Part shown: positions 17,079-25,341 of the stretch, one piece after another
Position numbering within the stretch: the first letter of the stretch is position 1
How the letters are laid out: each line of letters begins with the position of its first letter
From: DATARH01 sp963778385
GTDB lineage: Bacteria; Pseudomonadota; Alphaproteobacteria; ATCC43930; CGMCC-115725
Direction of reading: 5' to 3'
NCBI GenBank assembly: GCA_963778385.1
Contig: CAVZUA010000016.1
Coordinates: forward strand, 315,874-379,873
DNA: 64,000 bases
The notes under the pieces: generated by a model
Seen by the model: only the letters and a program-made list of their open reading frames with translations
Database searches by the model: none
Told to the model about the DNA's origin: nothing
Translations under genes and position numbers: made by a program

Positions 17079-18125
17079 ATGAGCGACATCAAGGACCCCA
17101 TTTCCAGGCTCTTCGCGGGCAGAACGGTGAGCCCGTTCGGCGCGGCGCAGCGGCGGCCGCGCGGCACGCGACTGCCGGTGACGATCGTCACCGGGTTTCT
17201 CGGCGCCGGCAAGACGACGCTGATCCGCGCTCTGCTCGAGTCGCCCGAGGGCGCCAACACCGCGGTCGTCGTCAACGAATACGGCGAGGTCGGCATCGAC
17301 AACGCGCTGCTGCGGGCGTCGAGCGACGCGACGGTGCTGCTCGGCAATGGCTGCCTCTGCTGTCTGGCGCGCAGCGATCTGCAGGAAACACTGCGCACGC
17401 TGTTTGCCGACCGGGCGCGCGGTGCGGTGCCGAGCTTCCAGCGGGTGATCATCGAGACCAGCGGCCTCGCCGATCCCGGCCCGCTGCTGCAGACCTTCGC
17501 CAGCGATCGCGCGTTGGGGCAGGAATTCCACCTGCAGGCGCTGATCGCGGTGATCGACGCGCCGAACGGCCGGCGCAACCTGGCCTCGGCGCCCGAGGCG
17601 CGCGAGCAGATCGCCCTCGCCGACCGCATCGTGCTGACCAAGACCGACCTCGCCGACCCGGCGCCGCTGCTGGCGGAGATCATTGCGCTGACCGCGGCTC
17701 CCATTGAGCGCGCGGTCAACGGCACGATCGAGCCGGCTTGGCTGCTCGATGAGCGGCTCGATCTGCCGGTGCGCATTCCAGAGCATGACCATGCCCATGC
17801 ACACAGCCACGGCATCGACAGCTTTGTGATCCGCTTCGACCAGCCGCTCGCCTGGCCGGCCTTCGAGCAGACAATGGCGGTGCTGACCGCGCTGCGCGGC
17901 GCCGATCTCCTGCGCGTCAAGGGCATCATCGCCGTCGCGGGCGCGAAAGGCCCGGTCGTCGTCCACGCCGTGCAGCACACGGCGCACCGGCCGATCGAGC
18001 TGCAAACCTGGCCGGACGACGATCGCGGCTCACGACTTGTCTTTATCACCCGCGGCATCGGTCAGGCCGAAGTCGAAGGATTATTCGCCGCTGTCGCGGC
18101 GCTCAGCAGGGAGAAAGCACCGTGA
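17079..18125 (+). CDS. CobW/P47K family GTP-binding metallochaperone
   Basis: The 348-residue protein starts MSDIKDPISRLFAGRTVSPF at 17079. ATG at 17058 (MGASRAAMSD) lies inside the tail of the family D repeat, and its good SD comes from the repeat. Key motifs are VTIVTGFLGAGKTTLIRALL (Walker A, near residue 35), VVVNEYGEVGID (switch), LGNGCLCCLARSD (the CxCC metal site) and VLTKTDLADP (guanine specificity). A His-rich loop EHDHAHAHSHG near residue 230 is the usual zinc or cobalt buffer of COG0523 proteins. The CobW C-terminal domain follows, ending VEGLFAAVAALSREKAP. The protein delivers metal to a client enzyme in the cytosol. Specific metal and client are unknown. Confidence 0.9.
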   Translation: MSDIKDPISRLFAGRTVSPFGAAQRRPRGTRLPVTIVTGFLGAGKTTLIRALLESPEGANTAVVVNEYGEVGIDNALLRASSDATVLLGNGCLCCLARSDLQETLRTLFADRARGAVPSFQRVIIETSGLADPGPLLQTFASDRALGQEFHLQALIAVIDAPNGRRNLASAPEAREQIALADRIVLTKTDLADPAPLLAEIIALTAAPIERAVNGTIEPAWLLDERLDLPVRIPEHDHAHAHSHGIDSFVIRFDQPLAWPAFEQTMAVLTALRGADLLRVKGIIAVAGAKGPVVVHAVQHTAHRPIELQTWPDDDRGSRLVFITRGIGQAEVEGLFAAVAALSREKAP

Positions 18126-18288
18126 AGACCGTGGGTGCGCGCGCCGAGCGCTGCGGAGGTGCGGGCGCGCTTGGAGTTGATGTGGCCCCCGATGCCGACA
18201 CAGATATGGGCGCGCCGGCAAAGCGCATCGGACCGCGATAAGCCGCTCTCGCCCCATCACGCTTTCCAGCCATCCCAGGAGCAACAGC

Positions 18289-18564
18289 ATGATGCGAATT
18301 CTGACGGCCGTCGTCCTCGGCACTCTGCTCGGCGCGCCGGCAGCGCTTGCCGACCGGGCGGCGGCGGATCGCTGTGCCGCCGGCTTGGCGCCGGCGAGCA
18401 AGGCGCTTTACAGCGCGTCGCTCGCCGAGGTGCTCGGCGGCGAGTCGCCGAAAGACGCGCTGACCGGCAACGCGCGCGCCATGGTCATGAACGGCACGCT
18501 ATCGCGCGCCAATGCCCGCCCGGCGGCGGAGGCCGCAGGACCTTGCCTGATGCAGGCGCGGTAA
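18289..18564 (+). CDS. Small secreted hypothetical protein
   Basis: The 91-residue protein begins MMRILTAVVLGTLLGAPAAL, a signal peptide with cleavage likely after ALA. The mature chain of about 70 residues has two Cys, in ADRCAAGL and GPCLMQAR, that could form a disulphide. CCAGGAG lies at a good distance upstream. Many alphaproteobacterial genomes have such short Ala-rich exported proteins; I cannot name a function. The next 260 bases (18565-18823) hold nothing I recognise. Confidence 0.68.
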   Translation: MMRILTAVVLGTLLGAPAALADRAAADRCAAGLAPASKALYSASLAEVLGGESPKDALTGNARAMVMNGTLSRANARPAAEAAGPCLMQAR

Positions 18565-18823
18565 CAGCCAGATTGGAACCGTAGGCTCTATCTACAGTTG
18601 TCCTGGCGCGCGCCTGATAGAGGCGGCGGTTTTCGCGTCGACATCGAGCCGGTAAGGGAGGCACCTGCCCGGGAAGTCGTACGCTGCATTTACCGGTATT
18701 GGTGGCCGCTCCGCGAGCGTCCAAATGCGGCCGATATTGCCGACGCGAACCGTGCTTTTTTATATCGCGCATAAGTAGAACCATCGCCGGTAGACTTGTC
18801 AAACCCTCGATCGCATCGAACTC

Positions 18824-19666
18824 TCAAAGCGTGTCCCACAGCCGCCGGATCTGCTCGCGCTGCTTGGCATCGGGCAGCCGGCCGTAGCCGGCCTTGAGGT
18901 TGTCGGCCATGTGCGTGGGCTTGTTGGTGGCCGGGATCACCACGGTCACCGCTGGCGCGCCGAGCAGGTATTTCAGGAAAAGCTGCGCCCAGCTTGTGCA
19001 GTCGAAATCCGCCGCCCAGTCCGGCAGCGTCTTGCCGCGCACCGCGTGGAACAGCGTGCCGCGCTCAAGCGGCTGATTGACGATCACCGCGACCCCGCGT
19101 GCCGCGCACACCGGCAGCAGCCGCGTCTCCGCTTCGCGGGTCGCCAGCGAATAGCCGCATTGGACAAAATCGATGCCGTCCTCGGCTTCGAGGATGCGGG
19201 CGAGTTCCGCCAGCGAGCCCGTGGTGTAATGGGTGATGCCGATGTAGCGCAGCCGGCCGTCGGCCTTCATCTCGCGCATGGTCGCCAGCTGAGTGCGCCA
19301 ATCGACGAGATTGTGGATTTGCATCAGGTCGATGACCGGGGCCCTCAGCAGCGCCGCCGAGCGCCGCATCTGCTCGATGCCGCGCTCGCGGCCGCTGATC
19401 CACACTTTGGTGGCAAGAAAGGTCTTGTCGCGCAGGCCCAACTCGGCGACGAGGTCACCGGCGACGCCTTCGCTGCGGCCGTACATCGGCGAGGTGTCGA
19501 TCATCGTCCCGTCGGCGGCGGCGAGCGTCTCGATGACCTCGCGCAACGGCGCGCGCGATGCCCGGTCGGGGCCGACATCGAAGACCGGCCAGGTGCCGAG
19601 CCCGATCACCGGCATCGCCTCGCCGGTGGATGGGATCGGGCAAGTCAGCATCGCAGGTTCCGGCAT
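18824..19666 (-). CDS. Aldo/keto reductase family protein
   Basis: The 280-residue TIM barrel starts MPEPAMLTCPIPSTGEAMPV at 19666; a 13-residue upstream extension is possible but lacks an SD. The catalytic tetrad is readable: the Asp and Tyr of MIDTSPMYGRSEG, the Lys of FLATKVW and the His of LMQIHNLVDW. VIPATNKPTHMADNLKAGYG at the C-terminal side is the usual NADPH-phosphate loop in altered form. The enzyme reduces aldehydes or ketones, or oxidises sugars, in the cytosol. The next gene upstream is ku, 240 bases away, and that gap (19667-19906) shows no feature. Confidence 0.87.
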   Translation of the reverse strand: MPEPAMLTCPIPSTGEAMPVIGLGTWPVFDVGPDRASRAPLREVIETLAAADGTMIDTSPMYGRSEGVAGDLVAELGLRDKTFLATKVWISGRERGIEQMRRSAALLRAPVIDLMQIHNLVDWRTQLATMREMKADGRLRYIGITHYTTGSLAELARILEAEDGIDFVQCGYSLATREAETRLLPVCAARGVAVIVNQPLERGTLFHAVRGKTLPDWAADFDCTSWAQLFLKYLLGAPAVTVVIPATNKPTHMADNLKAGYGRLPDAKQREQIRRLWDTL

Positions 19667-19906
19667 GGGGTTTCCGATCTTCAATAATCGCAACACCGGT
19701 ATCAAGGCCCTAGGGTATGGCGCCGTGCCACCGGCCCTGCGTCAGGCACGGAGGAGCACGGGTGCTGGTGCAGCTCATCCTCTACGAGGCGGGCTACCGT
19801 ATCGGGCGTTCGCAGGCAGAGCGCGCGCAGGGTCGCCGCTTATGAATGGACCCTGCAAGGCTTCAAGAGCGGCGTCGCCATTTCGCCGCTACCAAACCAA
19901 TAGCGA

Positions 19907-20872
19907 TCAGCTGGCCTTGCGGCTGCGACGCGATGACGCCGAGCCCGGAGCGGCGGCGGGCGCCGGAGCGGTGGCTGGCTCCTTCTTTTTGCGGCCGCCT
20001 TCGACTGGCAGCAGCATCGCAACCTGGCGGCGGTCCGAGCCGGATTTGGCGGCGGTCTTGCCGCGCTTTGGCTCGGCCTTCGCCGGCTTGTCCGCGGAAC
20101 CGGCGCCCTCCCGCGCCAGGCTACGCTTCAGCGCGTCCATCAGGTTGACGACCTTGGGCGGTTCCTCGACCGCCTGCGACGGGCGCGCCAGCCCCTTGGT
20201 CTTGCTCTCGACCAAGGCTTTCAGTGCGTCCTGGTAGCGGTCGTGAAAATTCTCCGGGTCGAACTTGGCGGCTTTGCGCTCGATGATGGTCTCGGCGATC
20301 GCCACCATGTCCTCGTCGATCGTCCCTTTGTGCTTGCCGCTGAATTCGGCGGGGCGCACCTCGTCGGCGCTGTGCAGCGTCGACATCAAGAGGCCCCCGT
20401 CGCGCGGCTCGACCAGCACCAGGCGCTCGCGGCTCGACAGCACCACTTTGCCGATCCCCACCTTGTTCTTGTGCGCCATCGCCTCGCCGATCACGCGGAA
20501 CGCCTCGTCGGCAAGTTCACCGTCCGGATACACGTAATACGGTGCGTCGAGATAGACCTGGTCGACATCGTCGCGGTCGACGAACTGGTCGAGGTCGATG
20601 ATCTTCGACGACTCGATCTGCAGCTCCTTCAATTCGTCATCGGTGAGCGTCACGTAGCGGCCGCGATCGTATTCGTAACCCTTGGCGATCTGGTCGCGCT
20701 CGACGACCTCGCCGGTCTCGGCATCGACGAGTTGCTGCTTCACGCGATTGCCGGTTTCGGCGTTGAGCTGGTTGAGGCGAATGCGTTTCGCCTCGCTCGT
20801 CGCCGGCGACAGATAGACCGGACAGCTCACCAGCGACAGCCGCAGAAAGCCGGTCCAGGATGCGCGGGGCAT
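19907..20872 (-). CDS. ku: Ku DNA-end-binding protein (NHEJ)
   Basis: The 321-residue protein starts MPRASWTGFLRLSLVSCPVY, with GGTGGAGG six bases upstream; a longer GTG start is possible. The bacterial Ku core is clear: LNAETGNRVKQQLVDAETGE, KGYEYDRGRYVTLTDDELKE, IDLDQFVDRDDVDQVYLDAP, then YYVYPDGELADEAF. VVLSSRERLVLVEPRDGGLL is also characteristic. A Lys/Ala/Pro-rich tail of about 60 residues ends SSRRSRKAS and is expected to bind DNA and recruit ligase. Homodimers thread onto broken ends and recruit LigD, encoded 880 bases upstream on the same strand. Confidence 0.95.
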   Translation of the reverse strand: MPRASWTGFLRLSLVSCPVYLSPATSEAKRIRLNQLNAETGNRVKQQLVDAETGEVVERDQIAKGYEYDRGRYVTLTDDELKELQIESSKIIDLDQFVDRDDVDQVYLDAPYYVYPDGELADEAFRVIGEAMAHKNKVGIGKVVLSSRERLVLVEPRDGGLLMSTLHSADEVRPAEFSGKHKGTIDEDMVAIAETIIERKAAKFDPENFHDRYQDALKALVESKTKGLARPSQAVEEPPKVVNLMDALKRSLAREGAGSADKPAKAEPKRGKTAAKSGSDRRQVAMLLPVEGGRKKKEPATAPAPAAAPGSASSRRSRKAS

Positions 20873-20962
20873 CAGTGCCTCCACCAGGGATTTTGTTCCA
20901 GCCACACAGCAAGCCAGAAGACGGTTAACGAAGCAATAACGAGGGTCAAAGGCATAACCGAA

Positions 20963-21610
20963 TCAATTGTTTGTCGACTGCTCGAAGCGCTCAACCGCAG
21001 CGACGACCGGTGTCAAATCGAAACGGCCGCGGCGCAGATCATGGCCAGCACCGTCGACGGCGATCATTTCCGTCAACGCCGGGATCAGTGAAACGGCCTC
21101 ACGCAGTTCGGCCGGCGAGCCGAACGGATCGACCGTACCCGAGACAAAGACGCACGGCGTCGCGAGCCGCGGAAAATGCTCGGTGCGGCGCCGTTCCGGC
21201 CGACCCGGCGGATGCAGCGGGTAGGAAAACAGCAGCAGCCCCTCGGTCAGGCCGGGGTTGTCCGCCGCCAGCATCGTCGCCTGGCGCCCGCCATAAGACT
21301 GGCCGCCGAGAATGATACGGCGCGGCCCGCCGGCGCGCAGCGCCGCGACCGCGAGCCGCAGCCCCTCGCGATCCGCCGCCGCGCCTGACGGCGAGGGCGG
21401 CCCCTTCGGCCGGCGCTGGCGGAACGGCAGGTCGCAGCGGAGCACGTCATAGCCCGCAGCACAGAATGCCATCGCGACCGTCACCAGCAACGGCATCGCG
21501 CAATTGCCACCAGCGCCGTGGGTCAGCACCACCCCGGTCTCAGGGTCGCCCGCAGCGCGGTGCAGGAAGCCGCGGACGCCGGCGGCGGTAAAGGGTTCGA
21601 ATGAGGTCAT
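20963..21610 (-). CDS. Small alpha/beta hydrolase (KANL3/Tex30-like)
   Basis: The 215-residue protein starts MTSFEPFTAAGVRGFLHRAA at 21610. GVVLTHGAGGNCAMPLLVTV near residue 27 forms the oxyanion hole, IILGGQSYGGRQATMLA near 100 is the nucleophile elbow (Ser), VFVSGTVDPFGSPAEL supplies the Asp and DGAGHDLRRG the His. This compact dienelactone-hydrolase-like type hydrolyses esters or thioesters, with unknown substrate. It lies between ku and ligD on the same strand, which hints at a shared transcript, though family B repeat sequence separates it from ligD. An upstream extension of 22 residues reads into that repeat and is rejected. Confidence 0.83.
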   Translation of the reverse strand: MTSFEPFTAAGVRGFLHRAAGDPETGVVLTHGAGGNCAMPLLVTVAMAFCAAGYDVLRCDLPFRQRRPKGPPSPSGAAADREGLRLAVAALRAGGPRRIILGGQSYGGRQATMLAADNPGLTEGLLLFSYPLHPPGRPERRRTEHFPRLATPCVFVSGTVDPFGSPAELREAVSLIPALTEMIAVDGAGHDLRRGRFDLTPVVAAVERFEQSTNN

Positions 21611-21651
21611 CGACTGCCGGTTTCTTCTGGCACAGACACCGCAACATGAAC

Positions 21652-21724
21652 CATCCCGGCGCAGGCCGGGACCCATTTATCAGACGCACCAGCTATTGAA
21701 GCATGGGCCCCGGCCTTCGCCGCG
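21652..21724. repeat. Family B repeat
   Basis: CATCCCGGCGCAGGCCGGGA then CCCATTTATCAG, a short spacer, and GGGCCCCGGCCTTCGCCGCGG. It is the same design as the copies near 4.1 and 44.6 kb and lies between ligD and the hydrolase gene. Confidence 0.7.
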
Positions 21725-21751
21725 GTGGTCGAGGGGGGGGGATTTGGAGCC

Positions 21752-24349
21752 CTAAATCCCGATATGCTTGCGGACTTTCGCGGCGATGGTTTGGCGCATG
21801 TCGCCGATCTCCGCCCAAGGGTCGACCTCCAGCCCCGCCAGCCGGCCCGGCACGGTCGCGACGGTGAAAGCGGACGGGGCCGCGCCGCTCTCGACCTCGT
21901 CCCAGGCGAGCGGTGTCGAGACGGTCGTGCCGGGGCGCTCGCGCGGCGAATAGGCGCCGACCGCGGTGGCGCCGCGCGTGTTGCGCAGATAGTCGAGATA
22001 GATCCGCCCGCGCCGCTCCTGTTTGGTCATGTTCGCGGTGAACTGATCGGGACGCTCGTCGTGCATGCGGTCGGCAACCCATTTGGCGAAGGTCTTGACC
22101 GCATCCCAATCGAGTTGGGGGCGCAGCGGCACGACGACATGCAGCCCCTTGCCGCCGGTCGTCTTCACAAAGCTGCGCAGCCCGATCGCGTCGAGCGCGT
22201 CGCGCACATCGATCGCCGCCTCGGTAACACGCTCCCATGCGAGACCTTCATCCGGGTCGAGGTCGAAGGTAACGCGGTCGGGCCGCTCGACATCGCGGAT
22301 CGTCGAGCCCCAAGGGTGGATTTCGACGACACCCATCTGCACCAGCGCGACGAGGCCGGCAACGTCCTCGATGATCGGGAACGGCTCGTCCTCGCCGGCC
22401 ACCGTAAAGCCCTTGATCTGCTCCGGCATGCCGGCGCCGACATGCTTCTGGTAGAAGGCGCGCTGTCCCTTGCCGCTGGTCGAGCGGATGATCGTCAGCG
22501 GCCGATAGGCGAGATGCGGCAGCGCCCAGCGCGCGACATCGACGTAATACTGCGCGACCGCCTGCTTGGTGAGCCCGGTATCGGCGTAAAGCGCGCGGTC
22601 GGGATGCGACAACCGCACGCCCTCGAACATGATGCTGCCGTCGCGCAGCCGCTCGGCCGGCTGCGCCGTGGCGGCGCTACGGGCTGCCGGCGGATCGGGT
22701 GTCGCCACTGCCGCGGTCGGCAGCTTCTCCGGGTCGTAGACGATCTCGCCCGGCGGCTTATCCTCGCGCAATCCCTGGAAGGTCGATTGCCGGATCAGCT
22801 TGTCGGTCGTCCAGCAGGCGTATTCGACCTCGGCGACGAGTTCGGGCTGGGTCCAGTGGATGTCCTTGCGCCGCTCGCCCGGCGGCAACGTAACGGGCGC
22901 CTTGCGCACTTCCCGCTCCTTGAGCCGCGCGTGCAGCCGCTTCAGCTGCTCATGGCCAAAGCCGCTGCCCACCCGGCCGGCATAGCGCAGCGCGCCTTGC
23001 GGGTCATGGTAACCGAGCAGCAGGGCGCCGAACCCCTCACGGGTACCCTCGGGGTCGGTGTAGCCGAGGACGATGAATTCGTCGCGGTTGCGGACCTTGA
23101 TCTTCAGCCAGGAGCGGCCGCGGCCGGGCTCGTAGGGCTTGTCGCGCCGTTTCGCGACGATCCCTTCGACGCCGAAACCGGCCGCCTGACGGAGGAATTC
23201 CGCCCCCTGTCCTTCATGGTGGTCGCTGTAGCGCAGCATCCCGTGACCGTCGGGCGGGACCAGTTCCGCAAGCGCCGCCTTGCGGGTATCGAGCGTCGCG
23301 TCGGTCAGGTCCCAGCCGTCTCGGTACAGCAGATCGAACGCGAAGAAGGTCAAAGTCTCGGTTTTCTGGCGCGAGATCGCGTCCTGCAGGTCGGCGAAGC
23401 TGGTGGTGCCGTCGGGCCGCGGCGCGACCAGCTCGCCGTCGAGGATCGCCGATTTCACCGGCAGCCGCGCCAATGCTGCTGCCAGGGCCGGGAATTTGCC
23501 GGTCCAGTCGAGCCCCTTGCGGGTGCTTAGCTTCACGCCGCCATCCGCGACCCGCGCGATCAGGCGATAGCCGTCATATTTGATCTCGTGCAGCCACTCG
23601 CCGCCCTCGGGCGCGGCGACAGCGGCGGTGGCAAGCTGCGGCTGGATCGCCGCCGGCATTGCCGCTTTGCGGGCGCCGCGGATACGCGAAGCCGCTCGTA
23701 ATTTTGCCGGCGGTGGCGGCGGTTCCTCGCCGGGCGTCTCCGAACCCTTGGAATGCCAGACGCGGTCGCGATCGGCGGCGATGTCATCGATCGTGCGGCC
23801 GCTTTCGACGCTTTGCGCCAGCTCGTCGACGACGGCACTGCCGCTGCCGGGGATCGCCGCTTCGTCGCGCTCCTTGATCAGGAGCCAATTGTCGCGCCGA
23901 TCCTTTGGTTTGCGCTTCAGGCGCACCAGCATCCAGTGGCCGTGCAGCTTCGCGCCGTGTAGCGCGAATTTGAGCGTGCCTTCGGCGAGCGCTTTCTCTG
24001 GGTCGGCTTCGAGCGGCTCCCAGGTGCCGCGATCCCACAGCAGCACCGTGCCGCCGCCGTACTCGCCTTCGGGGATGATGCCCTCGAACCCGCCATATTC
24101 GATTGGGTGGTCCTCGACCTCGACCGCGAGGCGTTTCTCGGCCGGGTCGAGGCTCGGCCCTTTCGGCACTGCCCAGCTCTTCAGCACCCCGTCGAGTTCG
24201 AGGCGAAAATCATAATGTAGCCGGCGCGCCGCATGCTTCTGGATGACATAGGACAGCGCCGCCTTGGCGCGGCCCCGCGGCCGCGCCGCGCCCGCGGGCT
24301 CTGGCGTGCGGCGGAAATCGCGTTTATGCCTGTAATCCTCGAGCGCCAT
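21752..24349 (-). CDS. ligD: Multifunctional NHEJ DNA ligase LigD
   Basis: The 865-residue protein starts MALEDYRHKRDFRRTPEPAG at 24349. Three domains follow. A 3'-phosphoesterase spans about residues 30-165 (IQKHAARRLHYDFRLELDG; WAVPKGPSLDP; GGTVLLWDRGTWEP). An ATP-dependent ligase spans about 220-540, with the adenylation motif LHEIKYDGYRLIARV and VEGIVAKRRDKPYEPGRGRS. A C-terminal archaeo-eukaryotic-primase-like polymerase runs from about 570 to the end, with the acidic pair in VTFDLDPDEGLAWERV and the GGKGLHVVVPL region. It fills, trims and seals double-strand breaks together with Ku. The PE-Lig-Pol order is the common proteobacterial one. All catalytic motifs look intact. Confidence 0.96.
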   Translation of the reverse strand: MALEDYRHKRDFRRTPEPAGAARPRGRAKAALSYVIQKHAARRLHYDFRLELDGVLKSWAVPKGPSLDPAEKRLAVEVEDHPIEYGGFEGIIPEGEYGGGTVLLWDRGTWEPLEADPEKALAEGTLKFALHGAKLHGHWMLVRLKRKPKDRRDNWLLIKERDEAAIPGSGSAVVDELAQSVESGRTIDDIAADRDRVWHSKGSETPGEEPPPPPAKLRAASRIRGARKAAMPAAIQPQLATAAVAAPEGGEWLHEIKYDGYRLIARVADGGVKLSTRKGLDWTGKFPALAAALARLPVKSAILDGELVAPRPDGTTSFADLQDAISRQKTETLTFFAFDLLYRDGWDLTDATLDTRKAALAELVPPDGHGMLRYSDHHEGQGAEFLRQAAGFGVEGIVAKRRDKPYEPGRGRSWLKIKVRNRDEFIVLGYTDPEGTREGFGALLLGYHDPQGALRYAGRVGSGFGHEQLKRLHARLKEREVRKAPVTLPPGERRKDIHWTQPELVAEVEYACWTTDKLIRQSTFQGLREDKPPGEIVYDPEKLPTAAVATPDPPAARSAATAQPAERLRDGSIMFEGVRLSHPDRALYADTGLTKQAVAQYYVDVARWALPHLAYRPLTIIRSTSGKGQRAFYQKHVGAGMPEQIKGFTVAGEDEPFPIIEDVAGLVALVQMGVVEIHPWGSTIRDVERPDRVTFDLDPDEGLAWERVTEAAIDVRDALDAIGLRSFVKTTGGKGLHVVVPLRPQLDWDAVKTFAKWVADRMHDERPDQFTANMTKQERRGRIYLDYLRNTRGATAVGAYSPRERPGTTVSTPLAWDEVESGAAPSAFTVATVPGRLAGLEVDPWAEIGDMRQTIAAKVRKHIGI

Positions 24350-24392
24350 GACATGAGGGTAACGCAATTCGCGGCGCTAACGCTCAATTTCA

Positions 24393-24489
24393 TCGCCTCC
24401 CCCGGGCTCGAGTTGGGGTCTACGTCTTCATCCGGCGGCGTTTCAGCCCGAAGAGGTGGATGCCCACGAATTAAGTCTGGCCAAAGCGG
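24393..24489. repeat. Family C repeat
   Basis: CGCCTCCCCCGGGCTCGAGT, then GGGGTCTACGTCTTCATCC, then a spacer and AGTCTGGCCAAAG. It is a diverged copy of the CTCCCCCGGGCTTGACCCGG element at 54.5 kb. It fills most of the gap between ligD and the NTF2-like gene. Confidence 0.6.
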
Positions 24490-24504
24490 TAAGTAGAGGA
24501 CGTC

Positions 24505-24936
24505 ATGACGAGTAGCGACCTCAGAGATCGGGCGGCGATCCACGACCTGTTCACCCGCTATTGCTGCGCGCTCGACAATGGCGAGGTCGACACCGTCGTC
24601 GACTGCTTCACCGCCGACGCCGTGCTCAAGAGTCCGGTCGTCGACATCAAGGGGCATGACGAAATCCGGGCCTTCGCCGGCCGGTTCGCCGCTCAGCGCG
24701 CTGCGGGCGCGCAATTCCGCCACATGGTCAGCAACATCGCCGCCGCCATCGACGGCGACCGCGCCATCGCCACGGCCTACCTGCTCGTGCTGATCAGCAA
24801 GGACGGCAGCCACCGCACCTTGCCGCCCGGCCGCTACGAGTGCGAACTGGTGAAGGAAGCCGGCGCCTGGCGCTTCTCCCGCCGCACCGTGTTCCACGAT
24901 CACGAATACGCGCTGGAAGGCATTGGCAACCGCTAA
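24505..24936 (+). CDS. NTF2-like (SnoaL) domain protein
   Basis: The 143-residue protein begins MTSSDLRDRAAIHDLFTRYC. The pattern of a first helix, CALDNGEVDTVVDCFTADAV, GHDEIRAFAGRFAAQRA, FRHMVSNIAAAIDGDRAIAT and GRYECELVKEAGAWRFSRRT is the SnoaL_4/ring-hydroxylating-beta-like cone fold. His residues in QFRHMVSN and the Asp in ALDNGEVD match the catalytic or ligand positions in some relatives. Proteins of this class act as small isomerases, dehydratases or binding proteins in aromatic and terpenoid catabolism. There are no clear operon partners: repeats flank the gene on both sides. Confidence 0.83.
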   Translation: MTSSDLRDRAAIHDLFTRYCCALDNGEVDTVVDCFTADAVLKSPVVDIKGHDEIRAFAGRFAAQRAAGAQFRHMVSNIAAAIDGDRAIATAYLLVLISKDGSHRTLPPGRYECELVKEAGAWRFSRRTVFHDHEYALEGIGNR

Positions 24937-25021
24937 TGCGTCCGTCGAGACGCGCCTGGCGACGCTCCTCAGAGCCTGACTGGAATGTGCTTGGGGCATT
25001 CCCAAGGCGGCATTTTCCCGT

Positions 25022-25162
25022 GTCATTCCGGGGCATCGCGCAGCGATGAACCCGGAACCCATGCAAACAGACGTCGAAAGGCGCGTTCCGACGTCGGAGA
25101 CCCTTGAATAAGCCCGTGTTCATGGGTTCCGGGTTCGGCCCTGCGGGCCGCCCTGGAATGAC
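25022..25162. repeat. Family A palindromic repeat, copy 2
   Basis: The left arm is GTCATTCCGGGGCATCGCGC; the right arm ends CCGCCCTGGAATGAC. The inner arms are CCCGGAACCCATG and CATGGGTTCCGGG. It lies in the 405-base gene-free gap 24937-25341, with family E sequence on the right. Confidence 0.9.
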
Positions 25163-25218
25163 GAAGGTAGTTTCGAGTCAGGCTCTCAGGATGGGGAATG
25201 CTGCCTGGTGGCGTAGAA

Positions 25219-25276
25219 ATAGGTCCTCATCCTGAGGTGCCTCGCGCGGCGAGGCCTCGAAGGACGCACCGTTGCC
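25219..25276. repeat. Family E repeat
   Basis: CATCCTGAGGTGCCTCGCGC, then GCGAGGCCTCGAAGGACGCA. The inverted motifs CCTCGCGCGGCGAGG give a hairpin. Related segments with TTCGA(A)GG(A)CGC occur near 32.4, 61.5 and 62.3 kb. Confidence 0.6.
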
Positions 25277-25341
25277 TGTCCCAGCCGCAAGGTTTGCCGC
25301 TATAATCCATGCCCACCCATCCTGCCGCATAGGCGCCCGCA

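Noticed and set aside
18565..18823. Possible small gene between the small secreted protein and the aldo/keto reductase
   Set aside because: Short open frames only, with no ribosome site or recognisable peptide.
21725..23530. A 601-codon plus-strand open frame opposite ligD
   Set aside because: It begins in repeat sequence and has no recognisable domains; LigD motifs occupy the other strand.
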